Of a DNA stretch of 64,000 nucleotides, positions 32,588-40,418 are shown piece after piece. Source of the DNA: Bog-756 sp963701325 (GTDB taxonomy: Bacteria > Actinomycetota > Acidimicrobiia > Acidimicrobiales > RAAP-2); assembly GCA_963701325.1 (NCBI GenBank), contig OY969604.1:3038001-3102000 (forward strand), read 5' to 3'. The notes under the pieces were generated by a model. It was not told the origin of the DNA and searched no databases. It saw nothing but the letters and a program-made list of their open reading frames with translations. Made by a program: the position numbers and the translations under genes. The first letter of the stretch is position 1. Each line of letters starts with the position of its first letter.

Positions 32588-33502
32588 ATGGACACCCTGC
32601 GCACCCCCGAGGACCGGTTCGATGGGTTGAGCGGCTACCCCTTCGCGCCGCGCTACGCCGACGTCGACGACGCCGAAGGGGGAACGCTCCGCGTCCACTA
32701 CCTCGACGAGGGCCCCGCCGGCGGTGATGCCGTGGTCCTCTTGCACGGGGAACCGAGCTGGTCCTATCTCTACCGTCACATGATCCCGGTCATCACCGCT
32801 TCCGGTCATCGCGCCATCGCCCCGGATCTTGTGGGCTTCGGACGCTCGGACAAGCCGGCAGCCCGGGCCGACTACACCTACGCCCGACACGTCGAATGGA
32901 TGCGCGCTCTGCTCTTCGACATCCTCGACCTGTCCGCGGTGACACTCGTCTGCCAGGACTGGGGTGGGTTGATCGGCCTGCGTCTGGTCGGGGAGCACCC
33001 CGACCGGTTCGCCCGGGTCGTTGCAGCGAACACCTTCCTGCCCACCGGGGACCGAGCGCTCGGAGACAGTTTCGCGTTATGGCAGCGGTTCTCCCAGGAA
33101 GCCGATCCGTTCGAAGTCGGCGCAATCGTGAATGGCGGATGCACGACCGCGCTGAGTCAGGAGGTCGTCGCCGCCTACGACGCTCCGTTCCCTGAGGAGT
33201 CCTACCTGCAGGGGGCGCGCCAGTTCCCCATGCTCGTTCCCAACGCGCCGGATGACCCGGCGTCGGAAGCCAACCGGGCCGCGTGGCGAGTGCTCGAGAC
33301 CTTCGACCGACCGTTCCTCACCGCGTTCGGCGACAGCGATCCGATCACCCGGGGGGCGGAAAAGGCGCTCCAGTCCCGGATCCCCGGTGCGGCCGGCCAG
33401 GCGCACCAGCTCGTCGCCGGCGGGGGTCATTTCATCCAGGAGGACCGCGGACCCGAGCTCGCAGGGATCGTCGTCGAATTCATGGCCGCCGCCGACGGAT
33501 AG
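32588..33502 (+). CDS. Haloalkane dehalogenase
   Basis: A 304-residue alpha/beta-hydrolase closely matching haloalkane dehalogenases. It shows HGEPSWSYLYRHMIPV (oxyanion/halide region), nucleophile Asp124 in VCQDWGGLIGL with the adjacent halide-binding Trp125, the catalytic acid region AFGDSDPIT (Asp249 or Asp251) and base His281 in GGGHFIQED. The Asp nucleophile, rather than Ser, separates it from esterases. It should hydrolyse carbon-halogen bonds to an alcohol and halide, though natural substrates are rarely known. Length is standard. A TAGTGT hexamer ends 8 nt before ATG 32588. Confidence 0.9.
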   Translation: MDTLRTPEDRFDGLSGYPFAPRYADVDDAEGGTLRVHYLDEGPAGGDAVVLLHGEPSWSYLYRHMIPVITASGHRAIAPDLVGFGRSDKPAARADYTYARHVEWMRALLFDILDLSAVTLVCQDWGGLIGLRLVGEHPDRFARVVAANTFLPTGDRALGDSFALWQRFSQEADPFEVGAIVNGGCTTALSQEVVAAYDAPFPEESYLQGARQFPMLVPNAPDDPASEANRAAWRVLETFDRPFLTAFGDSDPITRGAEKALQSRIPGAAGQAHQLVAGGGHFIQEDRGPELAGIVVEFMAAADG

Positions 33503-33522
33503 CACCGCCTGGGCTCGAGGCC

Positions 33523-33927
33523 TCAGGGCCAGGAGATCCAGGACCCGATGTCGAGCGCGAGCACCGGCCCAGGGATCGCCACGTCACGATATTGGGGGTA
33601 TTTGCCCGCGAGCAGGCGAACGGCCTCGCTCCCTTCGCCGTCGTCGCTGACGATGCGACCGGTCCCGTCCACACGCACCCACCAGAGGTGCGACCAGTTG
33701 TCGTCGTAGTGGTCGACGAGCAGCGCGAAGGCGGCATTCGCCTCGAGGTTCTCGATGCGGCGCAGGACACGTCCGGACTTCGGCTTGCCATCCACCGCGG
33801 TGTAGACCACGTCGCCTGACAACACGAAACAGCACGGAACGACGTGTGGACGCCCATCCGTGGTGACCGTGGCCAACCGCCCGACGCTGGCCTCGCCCAA
33901 GCGCCCTCGCGCGATCCCCGGCTCCAC
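33523..33927 (-). CDS. PPOX-class, probably F420-dependent, oxidoreductase
   Basis: A 134-residue split-barrel flavin/deazaflavin protein of the actinobacterial PPOX group: SVGRLATVTTDGRPHVVPCCFVL, VVYTAVDGKPKSGRVLRRIENLEAN, FALLVDHYDDNWSHLWWVRVDG and the C-terminal KYPQYRDVAIPGPVLALDI. This full pattern matches the family annotated as F420-dependent (TIGR03668 type). It likely uses F420H2 to reduce an unknown substrate. GTG start at 33927; convergent with the dehalogenase gene. Confidence 0.88.
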   Translation of the reverse strand: MEPGIARGRLGEASVGRLATVTTDGRPHVVPCCFVLSGDVVYTAVDGKPKSGRVLRRIENLEANAAFALLVDHYDDNWSHLWWVRVDGTGRIVSDDGEGSEAVRLLAGKYPQYRDVAIPGPVLALDIGSWISWP

Positions 33928-34067
33928 CTCGGCGACCCTATCGCGCCCCCTTTTGGGGCAACCGGGGCTTCAGGTCGGCGGGGGACCTGCCGATAACGGT
34001 GGGGATGCCCCGCGGCCATCGAGCCGTGGGTGCTGACCAACACATCATTTCCCATACGGAGGCAGTC

Positions 34068-34298
34068 ATGACCACCTATACCGACGAGCACCAAGCATCC
34101 CTGCGGTACGCACGGGCCGAGGTGGCTCGCCACCGCGAGAACGGTGACAGCCACATTGCCGACGAACTCGAGCAGCTCGTCAACACCGTGTACGACTACG
34201 TCAATCAGCGAGGGCGGTGGTCCGTGGCCTCGGCTGATGGCGACGGAACGACCCCGAGCCCTCGGCGCTCGTCGAGACGACGCGGAGCCGCCAGCTGA
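34068..34298 (+). CDS. Small hypothetical protein
   Basis: A 76-residue protein of unknown function. The first 50 residues (TDEHQASLRYARAEVARHRE, HIADELEQLVNTVYDYVN) are helical and amphipathic; the C-terminal 25 are basic and disordered. GGAGG 6 nt before ATG 34068 strongly supports translation. It is convergent with the Zur gene. No family is recognised. Confidence 0.6.
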   Translation: MTTYTDEHQASLRYARAEVARHRENGDSHIADELEQLVNTVYDYVNQRGRWSVASADGDGTTPSPRRSSRRRGAAS

Positions 34299-34336
34299 GC
34301 CCTGGGTGATCCGCGGCGGTTGCGCCGCGGAGTGCG

Positions 34337-34777
34337 TCAGCGTCCGGATTGCTGCTCGCGGGCACACTCGGCGCAGGTGCCGTGCACTTCGACGGTGTGC
34401 ACGACCTCGACGAAGCCGTGCTCGGACGCGGTGCGTGTCGCCCAGCGTTCGACCTCCGGACCCTCCACCTCCACCGTGCGCCCGCACGCCCGGCAGATCA
34501 GGTGATGGTGGTGATGGTCGGTATCGCAGCGGCGGTACCGGGTCTCGCCGTCCTCGCCGCGGAGGGCGTCGATGTCGCCGGCCTCTGCCAGCGAGCGCAG
34601 CTGGTTGTAGACCGTGGTGAGCCCCACGTTCTCCCCCCGGGCCCGTAACTCGGTGAAGAGGTCCTGAGCGGACCGGAACCCGTCGGAGCTCTCGAGGATG
34701 GCTGCGAGCGCGCGCTTCTGCCGGGTCGACCGTTCTTGGGGGGCCCGAGATGGCCGGTCGGTCGGGACCGACGTCAC
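34337..34777 (-). CDS. zur: Fur-family zinc uptake regulator (Zur)
   Basis: A 146-residue Fur-family repressor: winged helix STRQKRALAAILESSDGFRSAQDLFTELRARGENVGLTTVYNQLRSLAEAG, the metal site TDHHHHHLICRACGRTVEVEGPEVE and a C-terminal HGTCAECARE Cys pair that would bind structural zinc with CRAC. The sequence around CGRTVEVEGPEVERWA is Zur-like rather than Fur-like. It is divergent from a zinc ABC transporter operon that starts about 270 bp away, which fits Zur control of ZnuACB. GTG start at 34777; a longer N-terminus is possible. Confidence 0.9.
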   Translation of the reverse strand: MTSVPTDRPSRAPQERSTRQKRALAAILESSDGFRSAQDLFTELRARGENVGLTTVYNQLRSLAEAGDIDALRGEDGETRYRRCDTDHHHHHLICRACGRTVEVEGPEVERWATRTASEHGFVEVVHTVEVHGTCAECAREQQSGR

Positions 34778-34908
34778 AAGGACGTGCGCCCAGTACCGAG
34801 GCGGGCAAGGGACACGCGCCCGGGATCGGTGTGGTCGGTCAGGCGGGGGTGCTCGGCGCGGGTGGCGGTCACGTGGTCATCCTTCGGGAGCCTCGAACGG
34901 CGTGACCG

Positions 34909-34991
34909 AGGATAGTTCCGATCCTGTTGCCGACCTGCTTGTTGGCATCCGTTCCCATTTCCTGTATGTTATCTGCATTCACTACGGATAA
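34909..34991 (+). promoter_or_regulatory. Candidate znu promoter/operator region
   Basis: Between zur and znuA lies the most AT-rich stretch of the area. It holds the interrupted inverted repeat AGGATAGTTCCGATCCT (34909-34925), a possible -10 TATGTT (34965-34970) and TTATC...GATAA arms (34969-34991). None is a clean match to the known actinobacterial Zur box, so the operator is tentative. Confidence 0.35.
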
Positions 34992-35044
34992 GAGCGGGTG
35001 GGGCGGTCGGACGGCCCTCCGCCGCAGTCGGACGGGAGTGCACG

Positions 35045-35992
35045 TTGACGCGATCGATGGGACGGGACGCCCGCCGGGTCATGGGAGTGGGAGCCCTGTT
35101 GTTGACCACCGGCCTGCTGGCCGCGGCGTGCGACTCGTCCCCGGCAGCCACGACGTCGACCGGGGGCACCATCGCGGTCGTAGCGGCAGAGAACCAGTAC
35201 GGCAGTGTCGCCACCCAGATCGGCGGGAAGTACGTGACCGTCTCCTCGGTCGAGTCCAATCCGAACACCGACCCGCATACCTATGAGGTCAGCCCGGGCG
35301 TGGCCGGCGAGGTCGCTGCGGCCGACGTGGTGATCCAGAACGGGGTCGGCTACGACGACTACATGACCGGGGTCGAGTCTGCATCCCCCAAGGCGGGTCG
35401 CAAGGTGATCAACGTCCAGCACCTGCTCGGCCTGCCCGACGACACGCCGAATCCCCACCTCTGGTACGACCCGCGGACGATGCCGGCCGTCGCCGACGCG
35501 CTGACCGCGGACCTCTCGGCGATCGACCCGGCGCATGCTGCCACCTTCGAGGCGAACGAGAAGGCGTTCGTCGCCTCGCTGAACCCGTGGCTCGATGCCA
35601 TTGCCTCGTTCCGTGCGCGGTACGCGGGGACGACGGCGGCGACGACCGAACCGGTGGCCGACTACCTGTTGCAGGCAATGGGCATCGACAACCGGACCCC
35701 CTTCCGGTTCCAGGCCGACATCATGAACGGCACCGACCCCTCCCCGCAGGACATCAGCCTCGAGAGCGGGTTCTTCACCAAGCACCAGGTCAAGGTGTTC
35801 TGTTACAACCAACAGGTCGTCGACTCCCTCACCACCTCGATCCGCCACACCGCGCAATCCTCCGGAGTCCCCGTTGTGGGGGTCTACGAGACGATGCCGA
35901 TGCCGGGATACGACTACCAGACATGGATGCTCGCCGAGGTCCACGCCATCGAGAACGCGGTCGTCCACGGCACGTCGACCGAGCATCTATGA
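35045..35992 (+). CDS. znuA: Zinc ABC transporter substrate-binding lipoprotein (ZnuA)
   Basis: A 315-residue exported protein with a lipoprotein signal (GALLLTTGLLAAACDS, lipobox AAAC). It belongs to the cluster 9 metal-binding proteins: ENQYGSVATQIGGKYV, metal-ligand His in TDPHTYEVSP and NPHLWYDPRTM, then TTEPVADYLLQAMG and a late acidic ligand region VYETMP. There is no long His-rich loop. It delivers Zn2+ (less likely Mn2+) to the membrane permeases encoded downstream. TTG 35045 is favoured because GGGAG lies 6 nt before it, while the ATG at 35057 has no site. Its stop overlaps the ATPase start. Confidence 0.9.
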   Translation: MTRSMGRDARRVMGVGALLLTTGLLAAACDSSPAATTSTGGTIAVVAAENQYGSVATQIGGKYVTVSSVESNPNTDPHTYEVSPGVAGEVAAADVVIQNGVGYDDYMTGVESASPKAGRKVINVQHLLGLPDDTPNPHLWYDPRTMPAVADALTADLSAIDPAHAATFEANEKAFVASLNPWLDAIASFRARYAGTTAATTEPVADYLLQAMGIDNRTPFRFQADIMNGTDPSPQDISLESGFFTKHQVKVFCYNQQVVDSLTTSIRHTAQSSGVPVVGVYETMPMPGYDYQTWMLAEVHAIENAVVHGTSTEHL

Positions 35993-36843
35993 GCACCGCC
36001 ACCCCTCGACGAAGCGGGGCCCTCCCGGACGACGGCGATGACGTGCTGAGCGTCGAGGGCATCAGCGTTGCCCTCGGGCAGCGGACCGTCCTCGATCAGG
36101 TCAGCTTCACCGTCGCGTCGGGTAGCTTCACCGGGCTCATCGGCACCAACGGCTCCGGCAAGACCACCCTGCTCCGGGCCATCCTGGGGCTCATCCCGCT
36201 CGACGCCGGTCAGGTCCGGTTCGCCGGCGGCAGTCGGTCGGGGCGCAATTCGGGGATCGGCTATGTACCGCAGAAGATCGTCCTCGAACCGGACATGCCA
36301 CTGCGGGCGAGGGATCTGGTCACCCTCGGCATCGACGGCCATCGCTTCGGAGTCGGGCTCCCGAACCGGCAGCGCACCAAGCGGGTCGACGAGATGCTCG
36401 ACGCGGTGAATGCGACCGCCTTCGCGGGCGCGAGGGTGGGGAACCTCTCCGGTGGGGAGCAGCAACGGATCATGATCGCCCATGCGCTCATCAGCCGGCC
36501 GCGGTTGCTCCTGCTCGACGAGCCGCTTGCCAACCTCGACATCAGCAGTGCACGCGAGGTGGTCGACCTCCTGGCCCGGATCGCCGCCGACCAGCGCATC
36601 GCCGTCCTGCTGTCCGCGCACGACATGAACCCGCTCCTTCCGGTGATGGACCGGATCGTCTACCTGGCCGGCGGACACGCCGCGAGCGGTCCGACCGGCG
36701 AGGTGGTGCGCACCGAGACGCTCAGCGAGCTCTACGGCGCGCCGGTCGACGTCATCCACACCCACGGCAGGGTGCTGGTCGTGGCCGGGCGGGATCACGC
36801 GGTCCTTGCCGGCAGCCCCGACCCACTCGCCGGGCTCGGATAG
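35989..36843 (+). CDS. znuC: Zinc ABC transporter ATP-binding protein (ZnuC)
   Basis: A 284-residue ATPase: Walker A GTNGSGKTT, Q-loop GYVPQKIVLEPDMPLRARDLV, signature LSGGEQQRIMIAHAL, Walker B LLLLDEPLANLD and H-loop SAHDMNPLL. The family is that of metal importers of the ZnuC/MntB group. ATG 35989 overlaps the znuA stop by 4 nt (ATGA). It should energise both downstream permeases, alternately or as a heterodimer. Confidence 0.92.
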   Translation: MSTATPRRSGALPDDGDDVLSVEGISVALGQRTVLDQVSFTVASGSFTGLIGTNGSGKTTLLRAILGLIPLDAGQVRFAGGSRSGRNSGIGYVPQKIVLEPDMPLRARDLVTLGIDGHRFGVGLPNRQRTKRVDEMLDAVNATAFAGARVGNLSGGEQQRIMIAHALISRPRLLLLDEPLANLDISSAREVVDLLARIAADQRIAVLLSAHDMNPLLPVMDRIVYLAGGHAASGPTGEVVRTETLSELYGAPVDVIHTHGRVLVVAGRDHAVLAGSPDPLAGLG

Positions 36844-36846
36844 CCA

Positions 36847-37755
36847 GTGCTGGCGGGCTGGTCTCCGGTCATCGAGCCGGGGTTCTTCTCGAGTGCCCCG
36901 GTCCAGATCGGCCTCATCGTGGGAGGCATCGTGGCGCTGGTCTCCGCGGTGGTCGGCACCTTCACCGTCATTCGCGGCCAGTCCTTTGCCGGTCACTCGC
37001 TCGCTGACATCGGGACGGCGGGCGGCTCCGCAGCCCTGCTGGCCGGCGTGCCCGTCCTCTACGGGTTCGTGGCCATGAACCTCGCCGCGGCGGGAACGAT
37101 GGAACTGATCGGCATCCGACGTCCGCGGGGGCGCGACCTGGCCACTGGCATCGTGCTCGGTGCCTCGCTCGGTCTCGCCGCGCTCTTCCTCTACCTGGAC
37201 ACCACCACCTCGACCACCACCGGGGCGACGGTCACCGTGCTCTTCGGCTCCCTCTTCACGGTGTCGGCCTCGACGGTGCCGGTGATCGCGGTCCTCGGTG
37301 GTGTGACGTTGGCGACGATGGCCGTGCTCTACCGTCCACTGCTGCTGAGCTCGGTCAACGACGAGCTGGCCGCCGCGCGCGGCGTCCCGGTCCGTCTGGT
37401 GGGTATTGCCTACCTCGGAGCTCTGGCGATTGCCGTCTCCCTCTCGGCGGTCACCATCGGTGCGATCCTCTCCACGGCGTTGCTGATCGGACCGGCCGCG
37501 ACCGCCCTGCGGATCACCCGGCGGACCGGCAGCGCCGTCGCGGTCGCCGCGGTCATCGGTGTGGTGGCGACCTGGCTCGGGATCCTCCTGGCCTACGACT
37601 CCGCCGCCTGGTCCGCCCAGGGGCAGGGCTGGCCGGTGAGCTTCTGCGTGGTGGCGGTCATCTTCACCGCCTATCTGCTCGCGTCGTTGGCGACCCGTCG
37701 TCGAGCAGCCGGAGGCCGGGGTCCCTCGGTCGCTGTGGCCGGGTCGGGCCACTGA
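36847..37755 (+). CDS. znuB: Zinc ABC transporter permease (ZnuB), first copy
   Basis: A 302-residue membrane protein with about eight helices of the ABC-3 (ZnuB) permease family. Typical features are TVIRGQSFAGHSLADIGTAGGSAALLAG (the conserved first block with GHSLADIG), VTVLFGSLFTVSAS, RPLLLSSVNDELAAARGVPV and IGAILSTALLIGPAATALRITR. GTG 36847 starts 3 nt after the ATPase stop. It differs clearly from the second permease that follows, so the pair probably forms a heterodimeric channel. Confidence 0.88.
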   Translation: MLAGWSPVIEPGFFSSAPVQIGLIVGGIVALVSAVVGTFTVIRGQSFAGHSLADIGTAGGSAALLAGVPVLYGFVAMNLAAAGTMELIGIRRPRGRDLATGIVLGASLGLAALFLYLDTTTSTTTGATVTVLFGSLFTVSASTVPVIAVLGGVTLATMAVLYRPLLLSSVNDELAAARGVPVRLVGIAYLGALAIAVSLSAVTIGAILSTALLIGPAATALRITRRTGSAVAVAAVIGVVATWLGILLAYDSAAWSAQGQGWPVSFCVVAVIFTAYLLASLATRRRAAGGRGPSVAVAGSGH

Positions 37756-38630
37756 TGTTCGCCAACTTCATGATCAATGCCTGGGAGGCGGCCACCATCG
37801 TGGCGGTGGTCGCCGGGATCGTGGGGTTCTTCACGGTCCTGCGCGGGTCCGCCTTCGCCGCGCACGCGCTGCCCAACGGTGCGTTCGCCGGCGCTGCGGG
37901 AGCAAGCCTCATCGGGGCGAGCACACTGGTTGGGCTCGGGGTGTTCTCGCTGGCCGGAGCGTTCACCATCGCGGGCCTGGGCCGCCGGGCCCGCACCGAC
38001 GTGGCCACCGCGCTGACCATCGTGCTGATGCTGGGCCTCGGCGACCTGTTCCTGTCGCGGACCACCGAGTACGCGCCCGAGATCTATTCGTTGCTCTTCG
38101 GTGAGGTGCTCGGCGTGTCGAGCAGCGAGATCGTCCCGACAGCGGCGATCGCCGCGCTGTGTGTGCTCGGAGTCCTTGTGCTCTACCGCCCGCTCCTGCT
38201 GTCCTCGGTGGTGCCGGAGGTGGCGGATGCCCGAGGCATCCGCGCCGGGCGCATGGACCTGCTGTTCCTGATCGTCCTCGCGCTGACCACGACCATGGCG
38301 GTCCCGGTGGTCGGCTCTCTGCTCATCTTCAGCCTCCTCATCGGTCCTCCGGCAGCCGCTCGTGCCTTCACCGCGACCCCGCTGCACGCGATGGGGCTGT
38401 CCGTCGTCGTGGCCCTCCTCACCGTCTGGGCAGCCATCGCGAGCTCCTATCTGTCCAATCTGCCGGTCGGGTTCTTCGTGGGCAGCTTCAGTGCGTTGGC
38501 CTATGTCGTCGGCCGGAGCTGGACCGCGTGGCGGCGTGGACGCAGATCCGCTCCGGGAGGACCGGGTGCGCAGAAGCCTGTGCCGGCACGCGCTGTCGAG
38601 GAGGACGAGCGGCGATCGCAGCCGTTCTGA
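37755..38630 (+). CDS. znuB: Zinc ABC transporter permease (ZnuB), second copy
   Basis: A 291-residue ABC-3 family membrane protein with about eight helices: TVLRGSAFAAHALPNGAFAGAAGASL (first block, with APNGAF-like variant of the GHSLADIG motif), YSLLFGEVLGVSSSEI, RPLLLSSVVPEVADARGIRAG and VGSLLIFSLLIGPPAAARAFT. Start ATG 37755 overlaps the previous stop (TGATG), indicating translational coupling. The C-terminal tail is polar and Arg-rich. Last gene of the zur-linked zinc operon. Confidence 0.88.
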   Translation: MFANFMINAWEAATIVAVVAGIVGFFTVLRGSAFAAHALPNGAFAGAAGASLIGASTLVGLGVFSLAGAFTIAGLGRRARTDVATALTIVLMLGLGDLFLSRTTEYAPEIYSLLFGEVLGVSSSEIVPTAAIAALCVLGVLVLYRPLLLSSVVPEVADARGIRAGRMDLLFLIVLALTTTMAVPVVGSLLIFSLLIGPPAAARAFTATPLHAMGLSVVVALLTVWAAIASSYLSNLPVGFFVGSFSALAYVVGRSWTAWRRGRRSAPGGPGAQKPVPARAVEEDERRSQPF

Positions 38631-38645
38631 GGCTGCTGCTCGATT

Positions 38646-39851
38646 TCAGCCCCAGACGAGCGGGAGGCTGTCGGGCTGACGGATGCCGGGGGAGAAGTGG
38701 ATCTCTGCGTCGTCGGGGATCCGGTAATCGGGGATCCGGCGGTGGAGCTCCTCGAGGGCGACACGGAGCTCGAGCCGAGCCAGGTGCGCACCCACGCACT
38801 TGTGGTTGCCGCCGCCGAACGCCATGTGGCGGTTGAGGTCGCGCGCATAGTCGACCTCATCGGGGTCGTCGAACACGGTCTCGTCTCCGTTGGCAGCTCC
38901 GATCACGAGCATCACCGGATCGCCGGGGTGCAGCTCGACCCCGGACATCGTGATCCCTTGCTTGACGACTCGGGGCACCAGCATCACCGGCGTCTCGTGT
39001 CGGAGGAGCTCCTCGATCGCGGCCGGGATGAGAGACGGGTCTTCGGCGAGCTGGCGCCGGCGATCCGGGTGCCGTGCCAGGTACACCACCATGCAGTCCA
39101 GCGTGGCGGTGACCGTGTCGAGACCGCCGAGGAGCATCAGGTGGCAGATCCCGAGGAGCTCGTCGCCGGTGAGTGGACGTCCGTCGAGATCGGCGTGGAC
39201 CAGGTCACCGAGGAGGCCCTCCCCTGGCGCGTCGCGCGCGTTGTCGATAGCCGTCTGGAAGTAGCCGCTGATGGCCTTTCCAGCGGAGGCGCGGATGGCC
39301 GCGGCGCCTTCGAAATCGCCGGGCTCGACGGCCGGCCGGACGGTATCGTCGCGCCACTGCAGGAAGGTGGCGAGATCCTCCTGGGGCAACCCCATCAGAC
39401 GCAAGAAGATCGTCGACGGGAGCGGTGTCGCGATCTGCTCGTGAAAATCACAACCGCCCGCGCCGACCACCCCGTCGAGGAGGGCATTGACGACCGCCCG
39501 GACGTCCGGCTCGAGCTCCGCGATCCGCTTGGGGATGAACCAGCGGTTGAGCAGCCTGCGGTAGCTCGTATGCAGCGGCGGGTCCACCTGGACCGGGATC
39601 AGTGGCTGTTCCTGACCGATCGACAGCGCCTCGGCAGAGGATGAGAACACCTCCGGATGACGCAAGGCCCATGTGACGCTCTCGTAGTCGAACAGGTACA
39701 CGGAGGGCATGTCCGGGGACGTCGAACGCGCCACGGGACAGCGCTCGCGCAGCTCGCGGTAGGTCGCGGAAGGATCGTCGGCGACGCCGACTTTGAAGAG
39801 GAGCTCGGCGGGGTCCTGCATCGCTTCGCTGGTAACGGTGGTCTCGGTCAC
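38646..39851 (-). CDS. Cytochrome P450
   Basis: A 401-residue monooxygenase of the soluble actinobacterial type. Visible are the I-helix oxygen-binding motif LLGGLDTVTATLD, the K-helix ExxR in AIEELLRHET, and the haem-binding FGGGNHKCVGAHLARLEL with the thiolate Cys. It needs a ferredoxin and reductase; none is adjacent, although the 3Fe-4S ferredoxin at 1628 is of a kind that serves P450s. GTG 39851 is preferred because GAGGAG lies 7 nt upstream; the longer open frame upstream crosses a repeat and has non-coding composition. The substrate is unknown. Confidence 0.92.
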   Translation of the reverse strand: MTETTVTSEAMQDPAELLFKVGVADDPSATYRELRERCPVARSTSPDMPSVYLFDYESVTWALRHPEVFSSSAEALSIGQEQPLIPVQVDPPLHTSYRRLLNRWFIPKRIAELEPDVRAVVNALLDGVVGAGGCDFHEQIATPLPSTIFLRLMGLPQEDLATFLQWRDDTVRPAVEPGDFEGAAAIRASAGKAISGYFQTAIDNARDAPGEGLLGDLVHADLDGRPLTGDELLGICHLMLLGGLDTVTATLDCMVVYLARHPDRRRQLAEDPSLIPAAIEELLRHETPVMLVPRVVKQGITMSGVELHPGDPVMLVIGAANGDETVFDDPDEVDYARDLNRHMAFGGGNHKCVGAHLARLELRVALEELHRRIPDYRIPDDAEIHFSPGIRQPDSLPLVWG

Positions 39852-40418
39852 GATCGATCTCCTCTGGTCGTCCTCAGTGTAGGTGCGGGTGCAGGTGCGT
39901 GTCCTGGTGCAGCCTGGCCGTCGTGCAGCCGCGAGGTGGCGCAACCCGGGATGCGACGGTGCGGATCTGGCGTCGAACGTCTGACCTTCGTGTTCATCCG
40001 CGTTCCGTGCCGTGCTGCGACGACCCGTGCCGCGCTGCAATGGGTCGACTCGTCGCGTCGCGGACTGGGTCATCCAGCGTTGACGGTTTGACGCCCCGGG
40101 CCTGCCGTCGACGGATGGGCCCAAAGGGGAGGGGGCGGCACTCTTGGCGGTCGGTCGATCCTGGGCGCTGAGAGTGGCCGCTCAACGCCCTGAGTGGTCC
40201 GGAACGTTAACTTCCCGCGTCATGGAAATGAACTCTTCGGTACGTCCGTCAGAACGGGGTGAATTAGCTGTGTCTGGGCTATGCGGTCCGACCGGGCCGG
40301 GTTATACATACGACGGCGGAACGGTTCCGCTCCGGGGCTCGTGGCGCACTTGCGACCGTAGCTGTCGCAACCGGCTGGTCACGCATGCCACCCGCACCAA
40401 GGTTGAAAGGCAGATTCC
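39852..40418. other. Intergenic region between divergent P450 and secreted protein genes
   Basis: 567 bp without a supported gene. It holds a six-fold hexamer repeat (39877-39912), an AT-richer patch near 40200-40310 that may carry the promoter of the secreted protein gene, and a possible long leader. I looked for riboswitch folds and found no complete match. Confidence 0.5.
39877..39912 (+). repeat. Short hexamer repeat, six units
   Basis: Six consecutive 6-mers: GTGTAG, GTGCGG, GTGCAG, GTGCGT, GTCCTG, GTGCAG. It starts 26 nt upstream of the P450 start codon and so lies in its promoter or leader. Confidence 0.55.

Noticed and set aside
40230..40290. Possible c-di-AMP riboswitch (GGGGTGAATT before a secreted protein gene)
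   Set aside because: Only one short conserved block is present. The other required blocks and pairing helices could not be found upstream.
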